A DNA stretch of 64,000 bases, taken from positions 1,488,001 to 1,552,000 of the forward strand of contig NZ_UPHU01000001.1 in the NCBI RefSeq assembly GCF_900566075.1. Direction: 5' to 3'. The stretch is from Mycobacterium pseudokansasii (GTDB lineage: Bacteria; Actinomycetota; Actinomycetes; Mycobacteriales; Mycobacteriaceae). Within the stretch, counting starts at the first letter, position 1, and every line of letters begins with the position of its first letter. The translations under genes were made by a program, and so were the position numbers. Under the pieces are notes generated by a model that saw nothing but the letters and a program-made list of their open reading frames with translations, was not told the DNA's origin and made no database searches. Positions 19,194-29,034 of the stretch are shown piece by piece.

Positions 19194-19457
19194 ATGTCAG
19201 CACTGACAGTCCCCAAAAATCGGCTGCCGGCGTTGCCATGCCATGTGGGTAATCCCGACCTCTGGTTCGCCGACACCCCAGCTGATCTCGAGCGCGCCAA
19301 GACGCTGTGCGCCGGCTGCCCGGTCCGGCGCCAATGTTTGGCGGCCGCGCTGGAGCGTGCCGAGCCATGGGGCGTCTGGGGCGGCGAGATTTTCGAGCGC
19401 GGCGCGATCGTGAGCCGCAAGCGTCCGCGGGGGCGTCCCCGCAAGGTCGCCGCTTAG
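19194..19457 (+). CDS. whiB7: WhiB7, Fe-S transcription activator of antibiotic resistance
   Basis: The 87-residue protein has the four cluster cysteines at 16, 39, 42 and 48 (LCAGCPVRRQC holds three), the GVWGGE turn and the AT-hook RGRPRK near the C-terminus. Its [4Fe-4S] form binds region 4 of the housekeeping sigma factor and activates promoters with an AT-rich patch by the -35 box. The regulon includes erm, eis and tap-type resistance genes. Start chosen at ATG 19194 because the Trp/Cys-box protein begins there (MSALTVPKNRLPALPC). It corresponds to Rv3197A. Confidence 0.97.
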   Translation: MSALTVPKNRLPALPCHVGNPDLWFADTPADLERAKTLCAGCPVRRQCLAAALERAEPWGVWGGEIFERGAIVSRKRPRGRPRKVAA

Positions 19458-19578
19458 GTGGCCCGGGCCTGACTCGCCAAGAGCTGGGCCCGGCCTTGTG
19501 GAGACATCGGCGCCATCACTCGGCGAAGGCGCACGACCGCCGGCCAGGTCTGCGCCGCCTGCCCGGCTCGGCCGCGTA

Positions 19579-20907
19579 TCAGACCACAGCCGTATCGGGC
19601 TCGGCGAAGCCGGGAATCAGCTCCTCGGTCAGTGACTTGATCGGCACATGCGCATCCAGCTGGCAGAGGATCGCGGCCACCGACGCGATGACCCGCATCG
19701 GAATCGCCAACTTGGCCGGCAGGTCCATTTGCCGTGCCACCTTGATCTGCGCGACCGATCGGTCGAACTGACTCACGGTCATCCGCTGCAGCCACTTGCG
19801 GGTGTAGTGGAAGACGTCGACTTCGATGGGTTCGACGTACTGGCGCAGCATCTCGTCGATCTCCCGGACCGAGACCTGCTGTCCCTGCTGGATGAAACCG
19901 GCCTTCTCCATGGTCGGCAACAGCAGGTCGTAATTCTTGTCCCGGGCCAGCCGGATCGTCATCCCCAGCTCGATGGGGTAGCCGCCGGGCAGTGGTGCCA
20001 CGGCCCCGAAGTCGATGACGCCCATTCGACCGTCCGGCAGCAGCATGAAGTTCCCGGGGTGGGCGTCACCGTGCAGCATCCCGAGCCGGCGTGGGGCGTC
20101 GAAGGTGAGCTCTATCAGCCGGGTCCCGATCAGATCGCGCTGCTCCTGCGTGCCGTTGCGGATGATCGCCGACATCGGCACCCCGTCGATCCACTCCTGG
20201 ATCACCACCTTGGGTGCGCTGGCCACCACCCGCGGCACCGCGAAGTGTGGGTGGTCGTGGTAGGCCTTGGCAAAGGCCCGCTGGTTGTCGGCCTCCAACC
20301 GGTAGTCGAGTTCCATCTCGGTGCGTTCGATCAGTTCGTCGACGACACCTTGAACATCGGCGCCCGGCGAGAGCTGCCTGAGCACGCCGACCATGCGCTG
20401 CATGGTCTTCAGGTCGGCCCGCAGGGCCTCGTCGGCACCCGGGTACTGAATCTTGACGGCCACTTCGCGGCCGTCGGACCACACCGCCTTGTGCACCTGG
20501 CCGATGCTGGCCGAGGCAACCGGGGTGTCGTCGAACGAACTGAACCGTTCACGCCACTTCGTGCCCAGCTGTGCATCGAGCACCCGGTGGACCTTGGCCG
20601 CGGGCAGCGGCGGGGCATCCTTCTGCAGCTTGGTCAGCGCATCGCGATAGGGCTCCCCGAACTGCTCGGGAATGGCTGCTTCCATCACCGACAACGCCTG
20701 GCCGACTTTCATCGCCCCGCCTTTGAGCTCGCCCAGGACGGTGAACAACTGGTTGGCGGCCTTCTCCATCAGCTCGGCGTTGACCTCGTCTTTCGACTTG
20801 CCGGTCAGCCGTTTGCCGAAGCCAAGAGCCGCCCGGCCGGCCATGCCGACCGGAATGCTGGCCAGCTTGGCGTTTCGCGCGGCGCGGCCGCGTTTGATGT
20901 CTGACAC
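19579..20907 (-). CDS. ABC1/UbiB-family atypical kinase-like protein (Rv3197-like)
   Basis: Read from GTG 20907 (VSDIKRGRAARN) the product has 442 residues; ATG 20922 would add five. It belongs to the ABC1/UbiB/ADCK family: the KxGQ motif is seen in KVGQALSVMEAA, the Ala-rich loop in PVASASIGQVHKA, AVKIQYPG holds the ATP-site Lys, and HGDAHPGN and IDFGAV are the catalytic and metal-binding segments. Family members act on quinone or lipid metabolism at the membrane. In M. tuberculosis Rv3197 is known as a WhiB7-linked ATPase involved in macrolide tolerance. It faces whiB7 tail to tail. Confidence 0.92.
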   Translation of the reverse strand: MSDIKRGRAARNAKLASIPVGMAGRAALGFGKRLTGKSKDEVNAELMEKAANQLFTVLGELKGGAMKVGQALSVMEAAIPEQFGEPYRDALTKLQKDAPPLPAAKVHRVLDAQLGTKWRERFSSFDDTPVASASIGQVHKAVWSDGREVAVKIQYPGADEALRADLKTMQRMVGVLRQLSPGADVQGVVDELIERTEMELDYRLEADNQRAFAKAYHDHPHFAVPRVVASAPKVVIQEWIDGVPMSAIIRNGTQEQRDLIGTRLIELTFDAPRRLGMLHGDAHPGNFMLLPDGRMGVIDFGAVAPLPGGYPIELGMTIRLARDKNYDLLLPTMEKAGFIQQGQQVSVREIDEMLRQYVEPIEVDVFHYTRKWLQRMTVSQFDRSVAQIKVARQMDLPAKLAIPMRVIASVAAILCQLDAHVPIKSLTEELIPGFAEPDTAVV

Positions 20908-21143
20908 ATACCCATCATCCATGACGGTTGCGCCAACCGGGTATTGATCCGGCATCAACCGGCCGCGCGTGCACGGCTGGCCCGGGCGGCTGAGCACCGG
21001 ACCGACGGCCCCCGCCCGCCTTCGGCTCGCCGGATGACGGTGGATTTTCGGATCGCCGCGGGCACAGCCGCTATGTAGTCTCTTGCAGGTCGCAATGGTG
21101 TGACGCATCGATCCCCACATCCGGAGGGTGGACCGCCAAAGCC

Positions 21144-21317
21144 ATGTCAGCAAAACAAACGCAGCACGACACCGCCGACGCATTGTTCAGGGCGATCATC
21201 GAAACGCTGGACAAGCACCGCAAAGACGGCACCTTGACCGAAGGCGTGCTGGACGATTTGGCCAGAGCCTACGCGGCGGTCTCCACGAACGTCCCGGAGC
21301 AGGGCCGCCTCGGCTAG
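21144..21317 (+). CDS. Small conserved-looking hypothetical protein, 57 residues
   Basis: ATG 21144 to TAG 21317 encodes a 57-residue hydrophilic, helical-looking protein (start MSAKQTQHDTADALFRAI) with no Cys and no membrane segment. The periodicity of hydrophobic residues and good third-base GC argue for a real gene. The nearest purine-rich site, GGAGGG at 21122-21127, is 16 bases from the ATG, longer than ideal. It is divergent from the ABC1 gene and converges on the cyclodehydratase-like gene with an 18-bp gap. No function can be assigned. Confidence 0.6.
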   Translation: MSAKQTQHDTADALFRAIIETLDKHRKDGTLTEGVLDDLARAYAAVSTNVPEQGRLG

Positions 21318-21335
21318 ATGCCGTCGCGGCCACCG

Positions 21336-22190
21336 TCAGCACGAGCACAACGGATGCCGGGTCCATTGGCGCGCCACGATGGAGCCGGCGTTGAGGTCGA
21401 ACTCCAGCGTGGCGTCGAGAGCCGACGGCGGATCGTGGTCGGCTTGTTCACCGCGCACAGCGGCGATCACCCGGTTGACCTGGCTGAGGGCGAGCGCGGC
21501 CGTTGCCAGCAACGTCGCTCGGTCGGCCACTCCGACGGTGTCGCGCAGCTGTGCAGCGATTGCCGGCCACGCGCAGTCCACGTCGCTGCGGTGCAGATCG
21601 GCGCAGCGTAGGCAGCTCGTCACGCCCGGGATAACCAGCGGCCCTACCAGGCCGGTGCCGTCACGAACCCGAACGAGCAGGTGCGCAATGCCCTCGTTGT
21701 GCATATCGCGCACCAAACGTGGATCGGCCACCAGATAGTCGGACAACACCACCAAATCCACGGTGCCGCTGCCGACCGCGGCATGCGGTTGTCTACTCTG
21801 CCCGACCCGCGCCCCCGAGCAGCGCAAGGCCTGCATCAGCAGGTCTGACAACGGTCCGCGACCGTGGATCCGAATCGACGCCGCGCGGCCCGGGCAACCT
21901 CGATGCCCGCGGGTCGCGACACCGGCGCCGACCAATTGCCTGACGAGGTTCACCACCTCCTCGCCGTCCACCAATCCCTGGCTGACGGCTTGGCGCTGCA
22001 GTTCGGTGATCGGCGTCGGCGAGCGCATGGACCGCAGTAGCGCGGCCACCGACGAAGCCGCCAGGCCGCCGGGTGGTTGCACCAGGACGGCCCGGCGGGG
22101 ATCCCAGCCCACTTGCACGGCACCGTCGGGCCGCAGGAGCACCGGCATCGCCGGATCAAGCGAATACAAGGTGGGAACGGCCCGCGGCAT
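21336..22190 (-). CDS. E1-like/TOMM cyclodehydratase-type protein (Rv3196-like)
   Basis: From ATG 22190 (MPRAVPTLYSLDPAMPV) the product has 284 residues. The segment CLRCADLHRSDVDCAWP is typical of the leader-binding, E1-like partner proteins of thiazole/oxazole-modified peptide biosynthesis, and the C-terminal HPLCSC would complete a four-Cys zinc site. No YcaO partner or dehydrogenase is seen nearby, so it is an orphan; Rv3196 of M. tuberculosis looks the same. The gene ends just before the small 57-residue ORF and starts 37 bp after the zincin gene, with which it is probably co-transcribed. Its substrate is unknown. Confidence 0.78.
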   Translation of the reverse strand: MPRAVPTLYSLDPAMPVLLRPDGAVQVGWDPRRAVLVQPPGGLAASSVAALLRSMRSPTPITELQRQAVSQGLVDGEEVVNLVRQLVGAGVATRGHRGCPGRAASIRIHGRGPLSDLLMQALRCSGARVGQSRQPHAAVGSGTVDLVVLSDYLVADPRLVRDMHNEGIAHLLVRVRDGTGLVGPLVIPGVTSCLRCADLHRSDVDCAWPAIAAQLRDTVGVADRATLLATAALALSQVNRVIAAVRGEQADHDPPSALDATLEFDLNAGSIVARQWTRHPLCSC

Positions 22191-22227
22191 GACCAGAAAC
22201 TGTGCCACGCCGGCCTCGGCGAGCGGT

Positions 22228-23601
22228 TCAGTTATCCACAGCGCCGGGCCCGGAGTCCTCCGGGCCGCCGGTCTCACGGTCGAGTTCGGCGATCGCCTCA
22301 TCGATGCCGCTGGTGTCACCGCCGATGACCTGGTCGATGAAAGCGGCCGGGTCGTCCAGATCGTCGGCCGCGGGCAGCAGGTCGGGGTGCTGCCACACCG
22401 CGTCTCGAGCGTCCACACCGGCGGCCTGGGTCAGGCGCTCCCACAGCGCGCCGGCCTCCCGCAGTTTGCGTGGCCGGAGCTCCAGCCCGACCAGGGTCGC
22501 GAACGTCTGTTCAGCGGGACCGCCGCTGGCCCGGCGCCGGCGCAGCGTCTCGCTGAGTGCGGCGGTGCCCGGGATGCGCTCGCCGAGCGCATCGGTCACC
22601 ACGGTCTGGACCCAGCCCTCGATCAGGGCGAGCAGCGTCTCGAGACGCTCGAGCGCCTGGATCTGTGTCGGTGTCGCCTTGGGCTCGAATACTCCCTCGC
22701 CCAGCAACCGCTCCATGGCGGCGGGATCGGTCAGCGTGGCCGGATTGAAGTCGCGGGCCAGCTCCTCGATTCCGGTCATGTCGATCTTCATGCCCTTGGC
22801 GTAGGCCTCGACGGCGCCCAGCAGCTGCCCGGCCAGCCAGGGAACGTGGCTGAACAGGCGATGATGGGCGGCCTCACGGGCGGCCAGGAAGGTCAGGATC
22901 GCGCTGCGCGGTTGCTCCAGGCCAGACGAAAAGTCCTCGACGGCAGCAGGCAGGATTGCGGCCACTCCCTGAGGTCCCAGCGGCAGCCCGATGTCGGTCG
23001 ATGTCAGCACCTCCTGCGACAACCGGCCGAGTGCCTGACCCAGCTGCGAACCGAACGCTATGCCGCCCATCTGCGACATCACTGTGAGCAGCGGGCCGGC
23101 CATGCTCTTGGCCTCCTCCGGCAGCGACGACGCCCAGACCGTCGAGATCTGCTCAGCCATCGGATCGCACAGTCGCTTCCAGACGTCCAAGGTGTTGTCC
23201 ACCCAGTCGGTGGGGCTCCAGCCCACCGCCCTGGTGGTGCCGGCGGGCAGTGAGGTGGCCCCGTCCAGCCAGGTCTCCGCCAGGTGCACCGCGTCGGCGA
23301 TCGCGGAGTTGGTCCCCTCCGGGATGGGCGCCATGAAACCGACCGAGCTGGCTGCCACCTGGCGGGCCAGGGCGTAGTTGACCGGTCCAGAACTCTGACC
23401 CGCGGTCATCGCGCTGCCGACACCGCCGAACATCTCGCCCAGGCGGGTGAAGATCTGCCCCAGGTCGGCCATGGCGAAATCCCCGCTGAAACCGAACGGG
23501 CCCAGCGGGTTAGCGCCCGAGCCGGGGTCGGGTTCGTTCTTCCCGCGCTTGTCGCGGTCGGGGTCGTCTCCGGAGGAGAAACCGAAAGGCAGGTCAGCCA
23601 T
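22228..23601 (-). CDS. Zincin-like metalloprotease, DUF2342 family (Rv3195-like)
   Basis: From ATG 23601 (MADLPFGFSSGDD) the product has 457 residues. It belongs to the actinobacterial zincin-2 family, annotated as zinc-dependent metalloproteases. The segment REAAHHRLFSHVPW at residues about 242-255 is the family's variant of HExxH, with His246 and His247. The Gly-rich N-terminus is of low complexity, and the C-terminal part has coiled-coil character. It is divergent from the PDZ-Lon gene and upstream of the E1-like gene. Activity is inferred from family annotation only. Confidence 0.85.
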   Translation of the reverse strand: MADLPFGFSSGDDPDRDKRGKNEPDPGSGANPLGPFGFSGDFAMADLGQIFTRLGEMFGGVGSAMTAGQSSGPVNYALARQVAASSVGFMAPIPEGTNSAIADAVHLAETWLDGATSLPAGTTRAVGWSPTDWVDNTLDVWKRLCDPMAEQISTVWASSLPEEAKSMAGPLLTVMSQMGGIAFGSQLGQALGRLSQEVLTSTDIGLPLGPQGVAAILPAAVEDFSSGLEQPRSAILTFLAAREAAHHRLFSHVPWLAGQLLGAVEAYAKGMKIDMTGIEELARDFNPATLTDPAAMERLLGEGVFEPKATPTQIQALERLETLLALIEGWVQTVVTDALGERIPGTAALSETLRRRRASGGPAEQTFATLVGLELRPRKLREAGALWERLTQAAGVDARDAVWQHPDLLPAADDLDDPAAFIDQVIGGDTSGIDEAIAELDRETGGPEDSGPGAVDN

Positions 23602-23697
23602 ACGGTCAACGGTACCCATCGGGGCAGAAGAAAGCGCCATCCGCCGTCACGCTCGCAGCTGAACCCGCCTCGGCGGGGTCCGTCTAGTCTATGCGGC

Positions 23698-24720
23698 GTG
23701 AACAGGCGGATTTTGACGTTGATGGTCGCGCTGGCGCCGATCGTGGTGTTCGGCGTGTTGCTCGCGGTCGTGACGGTGCCGTTCGTGTCGCTGGGACCCG
23801 GCCCCACGTTCGACACCCTCGGCGAAGTCGACGGCAAGCAGGTGGTCGACATCGAGGGCACTCAGACACACCCGACGTCAGGTCATCTCAACATGACGAC
23901 GGTGTCCCAGCGTGACGGTCTGAGTCTGGGCGAAGCCATCACACTGTGGCTCTCCGGGCAAGAACAGCTGGTGCCCCGGGATCTTGTTTACCCGCCGGGC
24001 AAGTCGCGCGAGGAGGTCGACAAGGCCAACAACGCCGATTTCAAGAACTCCGAAGACAGCGCCGAGTACGCGGCCCTGGGCTATCTGAAGTATCCGGAGG
24101 CGGTCACCGTCGCCTCGGTCAACGACCCCGGCCCGTCGGCGGGCAAGCTGAAAGCCGGTGATGCGATCGACGCGGTCAACGGCACGCCGGTGGCCAATGT
24201 CGAGCAGTTCACCGGATTGCTGAAGAACACCAAGCCCGGCCAGTCGGTGACCATCGACTTCCGCCGCAAGAACGAGCCGGGCGGTGTGGCGCAGATCATG
24301 CTCGGCACCAACAAAGACCGCGACTACGGCTTCATGGGGGTGGCGGTGCTGGATGCGCCGTGGGCGCCGTTCGTGGTGGATTTCAACCTCGCCAACGTGG
24401 GCGGCCCCTCGGCCGGGTTGATGTTCAGCCTTGCGGTGGTCGACAAGCTCACCACGGGTGATCTGGTCGGGTCGACCTTCGTCGCGGGTACGGGCACCAT
24501 CTCCGTTGACGGCAAGGTCGGCGCTATCGGGGGCATCACGCACAAGATGGCCGCCGCGCGCGCCGCGGGCGCCACGGTGTTTCTGGTGCCGGCGAAAAAC
24601 TGCTACGAGGCGGCCGCCGACACCCCGCAAGGCCTGCGTCTGGTGAAGGTCGAGACACTCGGCCAGGCGGTGGACGCCTTGCATGCGATGACTGCCGGAG
24701 CCCCGACGCCACGTTGCTAA
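23698..24720 (+). CDS. Membrane-anchored PDZ-Lon serine protease (Rv3194c-like)
   Basis: GTG 23698 (VNRRILTLMVALAPI) gives 340 residues. An N-terminal membrane anchor at 7-30 is followed by an exported part with a PDZ domain (about 125-215) and a Lon-type catalytic domain. The Ser-Lys dyad is Ser238 in GGPSAGLMF and Lys283 in ITHKMAAA; the spacing of 45 fits Lon proteases. There is no AAA+ motor, so it should act outside the membrane without ATP. It corresponds to Rv3194c and lies 77 bp before the UPF0182 gene. Confidence 0.92.
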   Translation: MNRRILTLMVALAPIVVFGVLLAVVTVPFVSLGPGPTFDTLGEVDGKQVVDIEGTQTHPTSGHLNMTTVSQRDGLSLGEAITLWLSGQEQLVPRDLVYPPGKSREEVDKANNADFKNSEDSAEYAALGYLKYPEAVTVASVNDPGPSAGKLKAGDAIDAVNGTPVANVEQFTGLLKNTKPGQSVTIDFRRKNEPGGVAQIMLGTNKDRDYGFMGVAVLDAPWAPFVVDFNLANVGGPSAGLMFSLAVVDKLTTGDLVGSTFVAGTGTISVDGKVGAIGGITHKMAAARAAGATVFLVPAKNCYEAAADTPQGLRLVKVETLGQAVDALHAMTAGAPTPRC

Positions 24721-24797
24721 CGCTCCGAGATGCGTACAGTTGTGACCGTCTAGACAAATCTGCGGCAGCAGCCAAAACCGAGCAGGGAGCGTAGCCA

Positions 24798-27782
24798 GTG
24801 GGGATGCGGCCGTCCGCACGGATGCCGAAGCTGACTCGGCGTAGCCGGATTCTGATCTTGATCGCGCTGGGTGTCATCGCGGTGCTGCTCGCCGGTCCAC
24901 GCCTGATCGACGCGTACGTCGATTGGCTGTGGTTCGGCGAACTGGGCTACCGGTCGGTGTTCACCACCGTGCTGGTCACCCGGATCGTGGTGTTCCTGGT
25001 GGGGGGGCTGTTGGTCGGCGGCATCGTCTTTGCCGGGCTGGCGTTGGCCTACCGTACCCGGCCGGTCTTCGTGCCGAGCAACGACAACGACCCGGTGGCG
25101 CGTTATCGCGCACTCGTGTTGGCCCGGCTGCGACTGGTGGGAATCGGCGTGCCGGCGGCGATCGCGCTGCTGGCCGGCATCGTCGCGCAGGGATACTGGG
25201 TTCGGATCCAGTTGTTCTTGCACGGCGGTGATTTCGGCGTCAGGGACCCGCAGTTCGGGAAGGACCTTGGCTTCTACGCCTTCGAGTTGCCGTTCTACCG
25301 GCTGGTGCTCAGCTATCTGTTCGTGGCCGTGTTCCTGGCGTTCGTGGCAAACTTGTTGGCGCACTACATCTTTGGCGGTATTCGGCTTTCGGGTCGCACG
25401 GGTGCGCTGAGCCGCTCGGCGCGTATCCAACTGGTCAGCCTGGTCGGGATGCTGGTGCTGCTCAAAGCCGTCGCCTATTGGTTCGACCGCTACGAGCTGC
25501 TGTCGCACAGCCGTGGCGGTAAGCCGTTCACCGGTGCCGGCTACACCGATATCAACGCGGTCCTGCCGGCGAAGCTGATCCTGATGGCGATCGCGTTGAT
25601 CTGCGCGGCGGCGGTGTTCTCCGCAATCGCCCTGCGGGACTTGCGGATTCCAGCCATCGGTCTGGCCCTGCTGCTGCTGTCGTCACTGATCGTCGGTGCC
25701 GCCTGGCCGATGATCGTCGAGCAGATCAGCGTCAAACCCAATGCCGCGCAGAAGGAAAGCGAATACATCAGCCGCAGCATCACCGCGACCCGGCAAGCCT
25801 ACGGCCTGACGTCCGACGTGGTGACTTATCGCAACTACACCGGCGAGGGTCAGGCGACCGCGCAGCAGGTCGCCGCCGACCGCGCCACGACCTCGAACAT
25901 CCGGTTGCTCGACCCCACGATCGTCAGCCCGGCGTTCACCCAGTTCCAGCAAGGTAAGAACTTCTACTACTTCCCCGACCAGCTGTCGATCGACCGCTAC
26001 GTCGACCGCAACGGCAACCTGCGTGACTACGTCGTCGCGGCGCGGGAACTCAACCCCGACCGGCTGATCGACAACCAGCGCGACTGGATCAACCGGCACA
26101 CCGTGTACACGCACGGCAACGGATTCATCGCGTCGCCGGCCAACACCGTGCGCGGGATCGCCAACGACCCGAACCAAAACGGCGGTTACCCCGAGTTTCT
26201 GGTCAACGTCGTCGGCGCCAACGGCACCGTGGTGTCCGACGGGCCGGCGCAGCTGGACCAGCCGCGGATCTACTTCGGACCGGTTATCTCCAACACGTCC
26301 GCGGACTACGCGATTGTCGGAAAGACCGGCGCAGACCGGGAATACGACTACGAAACCAGTACCGAGACCAAGAACTACACCTACACCGGCAGCGGCGGTG
26401 TCCCGGTCGGCAGCTGGATTTCCCGCACCGTGTTCGCCGCGAAGTTCGCCGAGCGAAACTTCTTGTTCTCCAACGTGATCGGTTCGAACAGCAAGATCTT
26501 GTTCAACCGGGATCCGGCGCAGCGGGTGGAGGCGGTGGCGCCGTGGCTCACGACCGACAGCGCGGTGTACCCGGCGATCGTCAACAAGCGGCTGGTGTGG
26601 ATCATCGACGGCTACACCACCTTGGACAACTATCCCTACTCCGAGCTCACGTCGCTGTCGTCGGCGACCGCCGATTCCACCGAGGTGGCGTTCAACCGGC
26701 TGGCTCCCGATAAGAAGGTCTCCTACATCCGCAATTCGGTGAAGGCCACCGTCGACGCCTACGACGGCACCGTGACGCTGTACCAGCAGGACGAACGGGA
26801 CCCGGTGCTGCGGGCATGGATGCAGGTCTTCCCCGGCACGGTCAAGCCCAAGAGCGACATCGCGCCCGAGCTCGCCGAGCATCTGCGCTACCCCGAAGAC
26901 CTGTTCAAGGTGCAACGGATGCTGCTGGCCAAGTACCACGTCAACGACCCGGTGACGTTCTTTTCCACCTCCGACTTCTGGGACGTGCCGCTGGACCCGA
27001 ACCCAACCGCCAGCAGCTACCAGCCGCCGTATTACATCGTGGCGAAAAACATTGCCAAAGACGATAACTCGGCCGCATACCAGTTGATCAGCGCGATGAA
27101 CAGGTTCAAGCGCGACTATCTGGCCGCTTACATCAGCGCCAGCTCCGATCCCGCGACGTACGGCAAGATCACTGTGCTGACCATCCCGGGACAGGTCAAC
27201 GGTCCCAAGCTGGCCAACAACGCGATCACCACCGACCCCGCGGTATCGCAGGATCTGGGTGTGATCGGACGCGACAACCAGAACCGGATCAGGTGGGGCA
27301 ACTTGCTCACCTTGCCGGTGGCTCAAGGTGGGCTGCTGTACGTCGAACCCGTCTATGCCTCGCCGGGCGCCAGCGACGCCGCGTCGTCGTACCCGCGGCT
27401 TATCCGGGTGGCGATGATGTACAACGACAAGGTCGGATACGGCCCCACGGTGCGTGATGCGCTCAACGGGCTGTTCGGGCCCGGTGCCGGTGATGCTGCG
27501 GCAGGAATACAGCCGACCGAGGCCGGCGTGCCGGCGAATCCGCCCGCCAACCCGCCGCCGCCGGCCACTGGACCGGGCGGAACCCCGCCGCCGACGGCGG
27601 TGGTACCGCCGCCCCCGGATGGGGCTGCGACCTTGTCGCCGGCCAAAGCCGCTGCGCTGCAGGAGATCCAGGCTGCAATCGGCGCGGCGCGGGATGCCCA
27701 GAAGAAGGGTGACTTCGCCGCCTACGGGTCAGCGCTGCAGCGGCTGGACGAGGCCATCACCAAGTTCAACAACGCCAAGTAG
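24798..27782 (+). CDS. UPF0182 large membrane protein (Rv3193c-like)
   Basis: The 994-residue protein starts with GTG 24798 (an ATG two codons on is also possible). Seven or so transmembrane helices fill the first 300 residues. A large extracytoplasmic domain follows, ending in a Pro-rich linker (near 900-940) and a short helical tail. It is nearly identical to Rv3193c over long stretches as I recall that sequence. The family is widespread in actinobacteria and has no established function. The pairing with the PDZ-Lon protease upstream is conserved. Confidence 0.93.
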   Translation: MGMRPSARMPKLTRRSRILILIALGVIAVLLAGPRLIDAYVDWLWFGELGYRSVFTTVLVTRIVVFLVGGLLVGGIVFAGLALAYRTRPVFVPSNDNDPVARYRALVLARLRLVGIGVPAAIALLAGIVAQGYWVRIQLFLHGGDFGVRDPQFGKDLGFYAFELPFYRLVLSYLFVAVFLAFVANLLAHYIFGGIRLSGRTGALSRSARIQLVSLVGMLVLLKAVAYWFDRYELLSHSRGGKPFTGAGYTDINAVLPAKLILMAIALICAAAVFSAIALRDLRIPAIGLALLLLSSLIVGAAWPMIVEQISVKPNAAQKESEYISRSITATRQAYGLTSDVVTYRNYTGEGQATAQQVAADRATTSNIRLLDPTIVSPAFTQFQQGKNFYYFPDQLSIDRYVDRNGNLRDYVVAARELNPDRLIDNQRDWINRHTVYTHGNGFIASPANTVRGIANDPNQNGGYPEFLVNVVGANGTVVSDGPAQLDQPRIYFGPVISNTSADYAIVGKTGADREYDYETSTETKNYTYTGSGGVPVGSWISRTVFAAKFAERNFLFSNVIGSNSKILFNRDPAQRVEAVAPWLTTDSAVYPAIVNKRLVWIIDGYTTLDNYPYSELTSLSSATADSTEVAFNRLAPDKKVSYIRNSVKATVDAYDGTVTLYQQDERDPVLRAWMQVFPGTVKPKSDIAPELAEHLRYPEDLFKVQRMLLAKYHVNDPVTFFSTSDFWDVPLDPNPTASSYQPPYYIVAKNIAKDDNSAAYQLISAMNRFKRDYLAAYISASSDPATYGKITVLTIPGQVNGPKLANNAITTDPAVSQDLGVIGRDNQNRIRWGNLLTLPVAQGGLLYVEPVYASPGASDAASSYPRLIRVAMMYNDKVGYGPTVRDALNGLFGPGAGDAAAGIQPTEAGVPANPPANPPPPATGPGGTPPPTAVVPPPPDGAATLSPAKAAALQEIQAAIGAARDAQKKGDFAAYGSALQRLDEAITKFNNAK

Positions 27783-27791
27783 GGCTCTAGC

Positions 27792-27836
27792 GATCACCGC
27801 GATCACCGCGATCACCGCGATCACTGGGATCACAGT
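27792..27836. repeat. Five-unit 9-bp tandem repeat
   Basis: Three perfect copies of GATCACCGC (27792-27818) are followed by two diverged copies, GATCACTGG and GATCACAGT. It lies just after the UPF0182 stop and runs into the 3' end of rtcB, where both genes converge. Each unit carries a GATC. It looks like a small variable-number tandem repeat. Confidence 0.8.
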
Positions 27837-29034
27837 CCCTTGACGTTCATGGTCTGCCGCAGTGAGGTCACGACGTCGACGAGCGGTTCGGCATCGGCCA
27901 TGACGCGGTCGATGTCCTTGTAGGCCTGCGGGATCTCATCGATCCACTCTTTGCCATGGCGGTATTCGATGCCCACCATCGCCGCGGCCAGATCCTGCTC
28001 GGTGAACAGTTGCTTCGCCTTGGTCCTGCTGAACCGGCGGCCGGCCCCGTGCGGGGCCGACCATAGGCCGTCGTGGTTTCCCTTGCCGCGCACGACATAC
28101 GAGCGGGTGCCCATGGATCCCGGGATGACTCCCAGCATGCCTTCGGTGGCATCGATCGCGCCCTTGCGAGTCAGCCACACGTTTCCCCGTCGAGCCGGGT
28201 GGGGGCCGTGTAGTTATGGTGGCAGTTAATGCGTTCGGTCTCCACGCGTTGCGGTTGCACACCCAACCACGAGGCGAAGACGTGGATGAATCGATCCATC
28301 ATCTCAGCGCGGTTGAGGTAGGCAAAGCGTTGCGCCCACTTCAAATCCCTGATGTAGCGGTCGAACTCAGGCGTGCCCTCGTTGAGGAATGCCAGGTCGC
28401 GGTTTGGCACCTTGATCAACGGGTCGCCCGAGCACTGCTGCAGGGCGATGTTGATGTGCCGCTGCGCGATCTTGTTGCCCACGCCGCGGGAGCCGCTGTG
28501 CAGGAACAGCCAGACGTTGTCGTTGTTGTCGACGCAGAGTTCGATGAAATGGTTGCCGCCGCCGAGAGATCCCAACTGCTGCATCCATTTTGGGCTGTGG
28601 GAGAGGTCCACATCGAGGTCTGCCTGCAGTTCGAGGAGCTCGTCGTGCTTCTTGGCGGTGAACGGGAACCGCTGCAGCTTCTTGTTGTAGTTCCCCGGGG
28701 ACGGCGGGATCGCATCCTCGACCAGGCGCCGCAGCGTCGGCAACTCTTGGGCGTACTCGCCGCCGAATCGGGCTGCCAGATCGCGCTCGGTGAACCGCGT
28801 CTTGGCCGCGACCATGCCGCAGCCGATGTCCACCCCGACGGCCGCGGGGATCACGGCGCCCTTGGTGGGTATGACGGTGCCGACGGCCGAGCCCTTACCA
28901 AGATGAGCGTCGGGCATGAGGGAGACGTGCGGGTGAACGAAGGGCATGGATGCGGCGAGGTTTGCTTGCTCGACGGTGTTAACGTCGATTTCGCTGGCAA
29001 AGTTGAGTAGCTTCGGCCCGAGGCGTTGGGGCAT
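27830..29034 (-). pseudogene. rtcB: rtcB, RNA ligase, broken by a single-base frameshift
   Basis: RtcB joins 2',3'-cyclic phosphate and 5'-OH RNA ends using GTP and Mn2+. The first frame (287 codons from ATG 29034, AAGGAG ahead) holds DIGCGM with Cys72, GNHFIE with His162, HSGSRG with His179 and CHHNYT. It then ends at a TGA at 28171-28173. The rest, in the next frame to 27830, continues VWLTRKGAID and holds SAPHGAGRRF, whose His is the guanylylated residue. One base is missing near the run at 28180-28188 (GTTTCCCC on plus); restoring it gives a 401-residue enzyme. As read, the product lacks the nucleotide-accepting His. It may also be a sequencing error. Confidence 0.85.

Noticed and set aside
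19458..19578. GC-rich repeats between whiB7 and the ABC1 gene as a terminator
   Set aside because: The arms pair only with a bulge and no T-run follows, so support is too weak.
21763..23253. 496-codon plus-strand frame opposite the E1-like and zincin genes
   Set aside because: It is the complement of two real genes and has no domain features.
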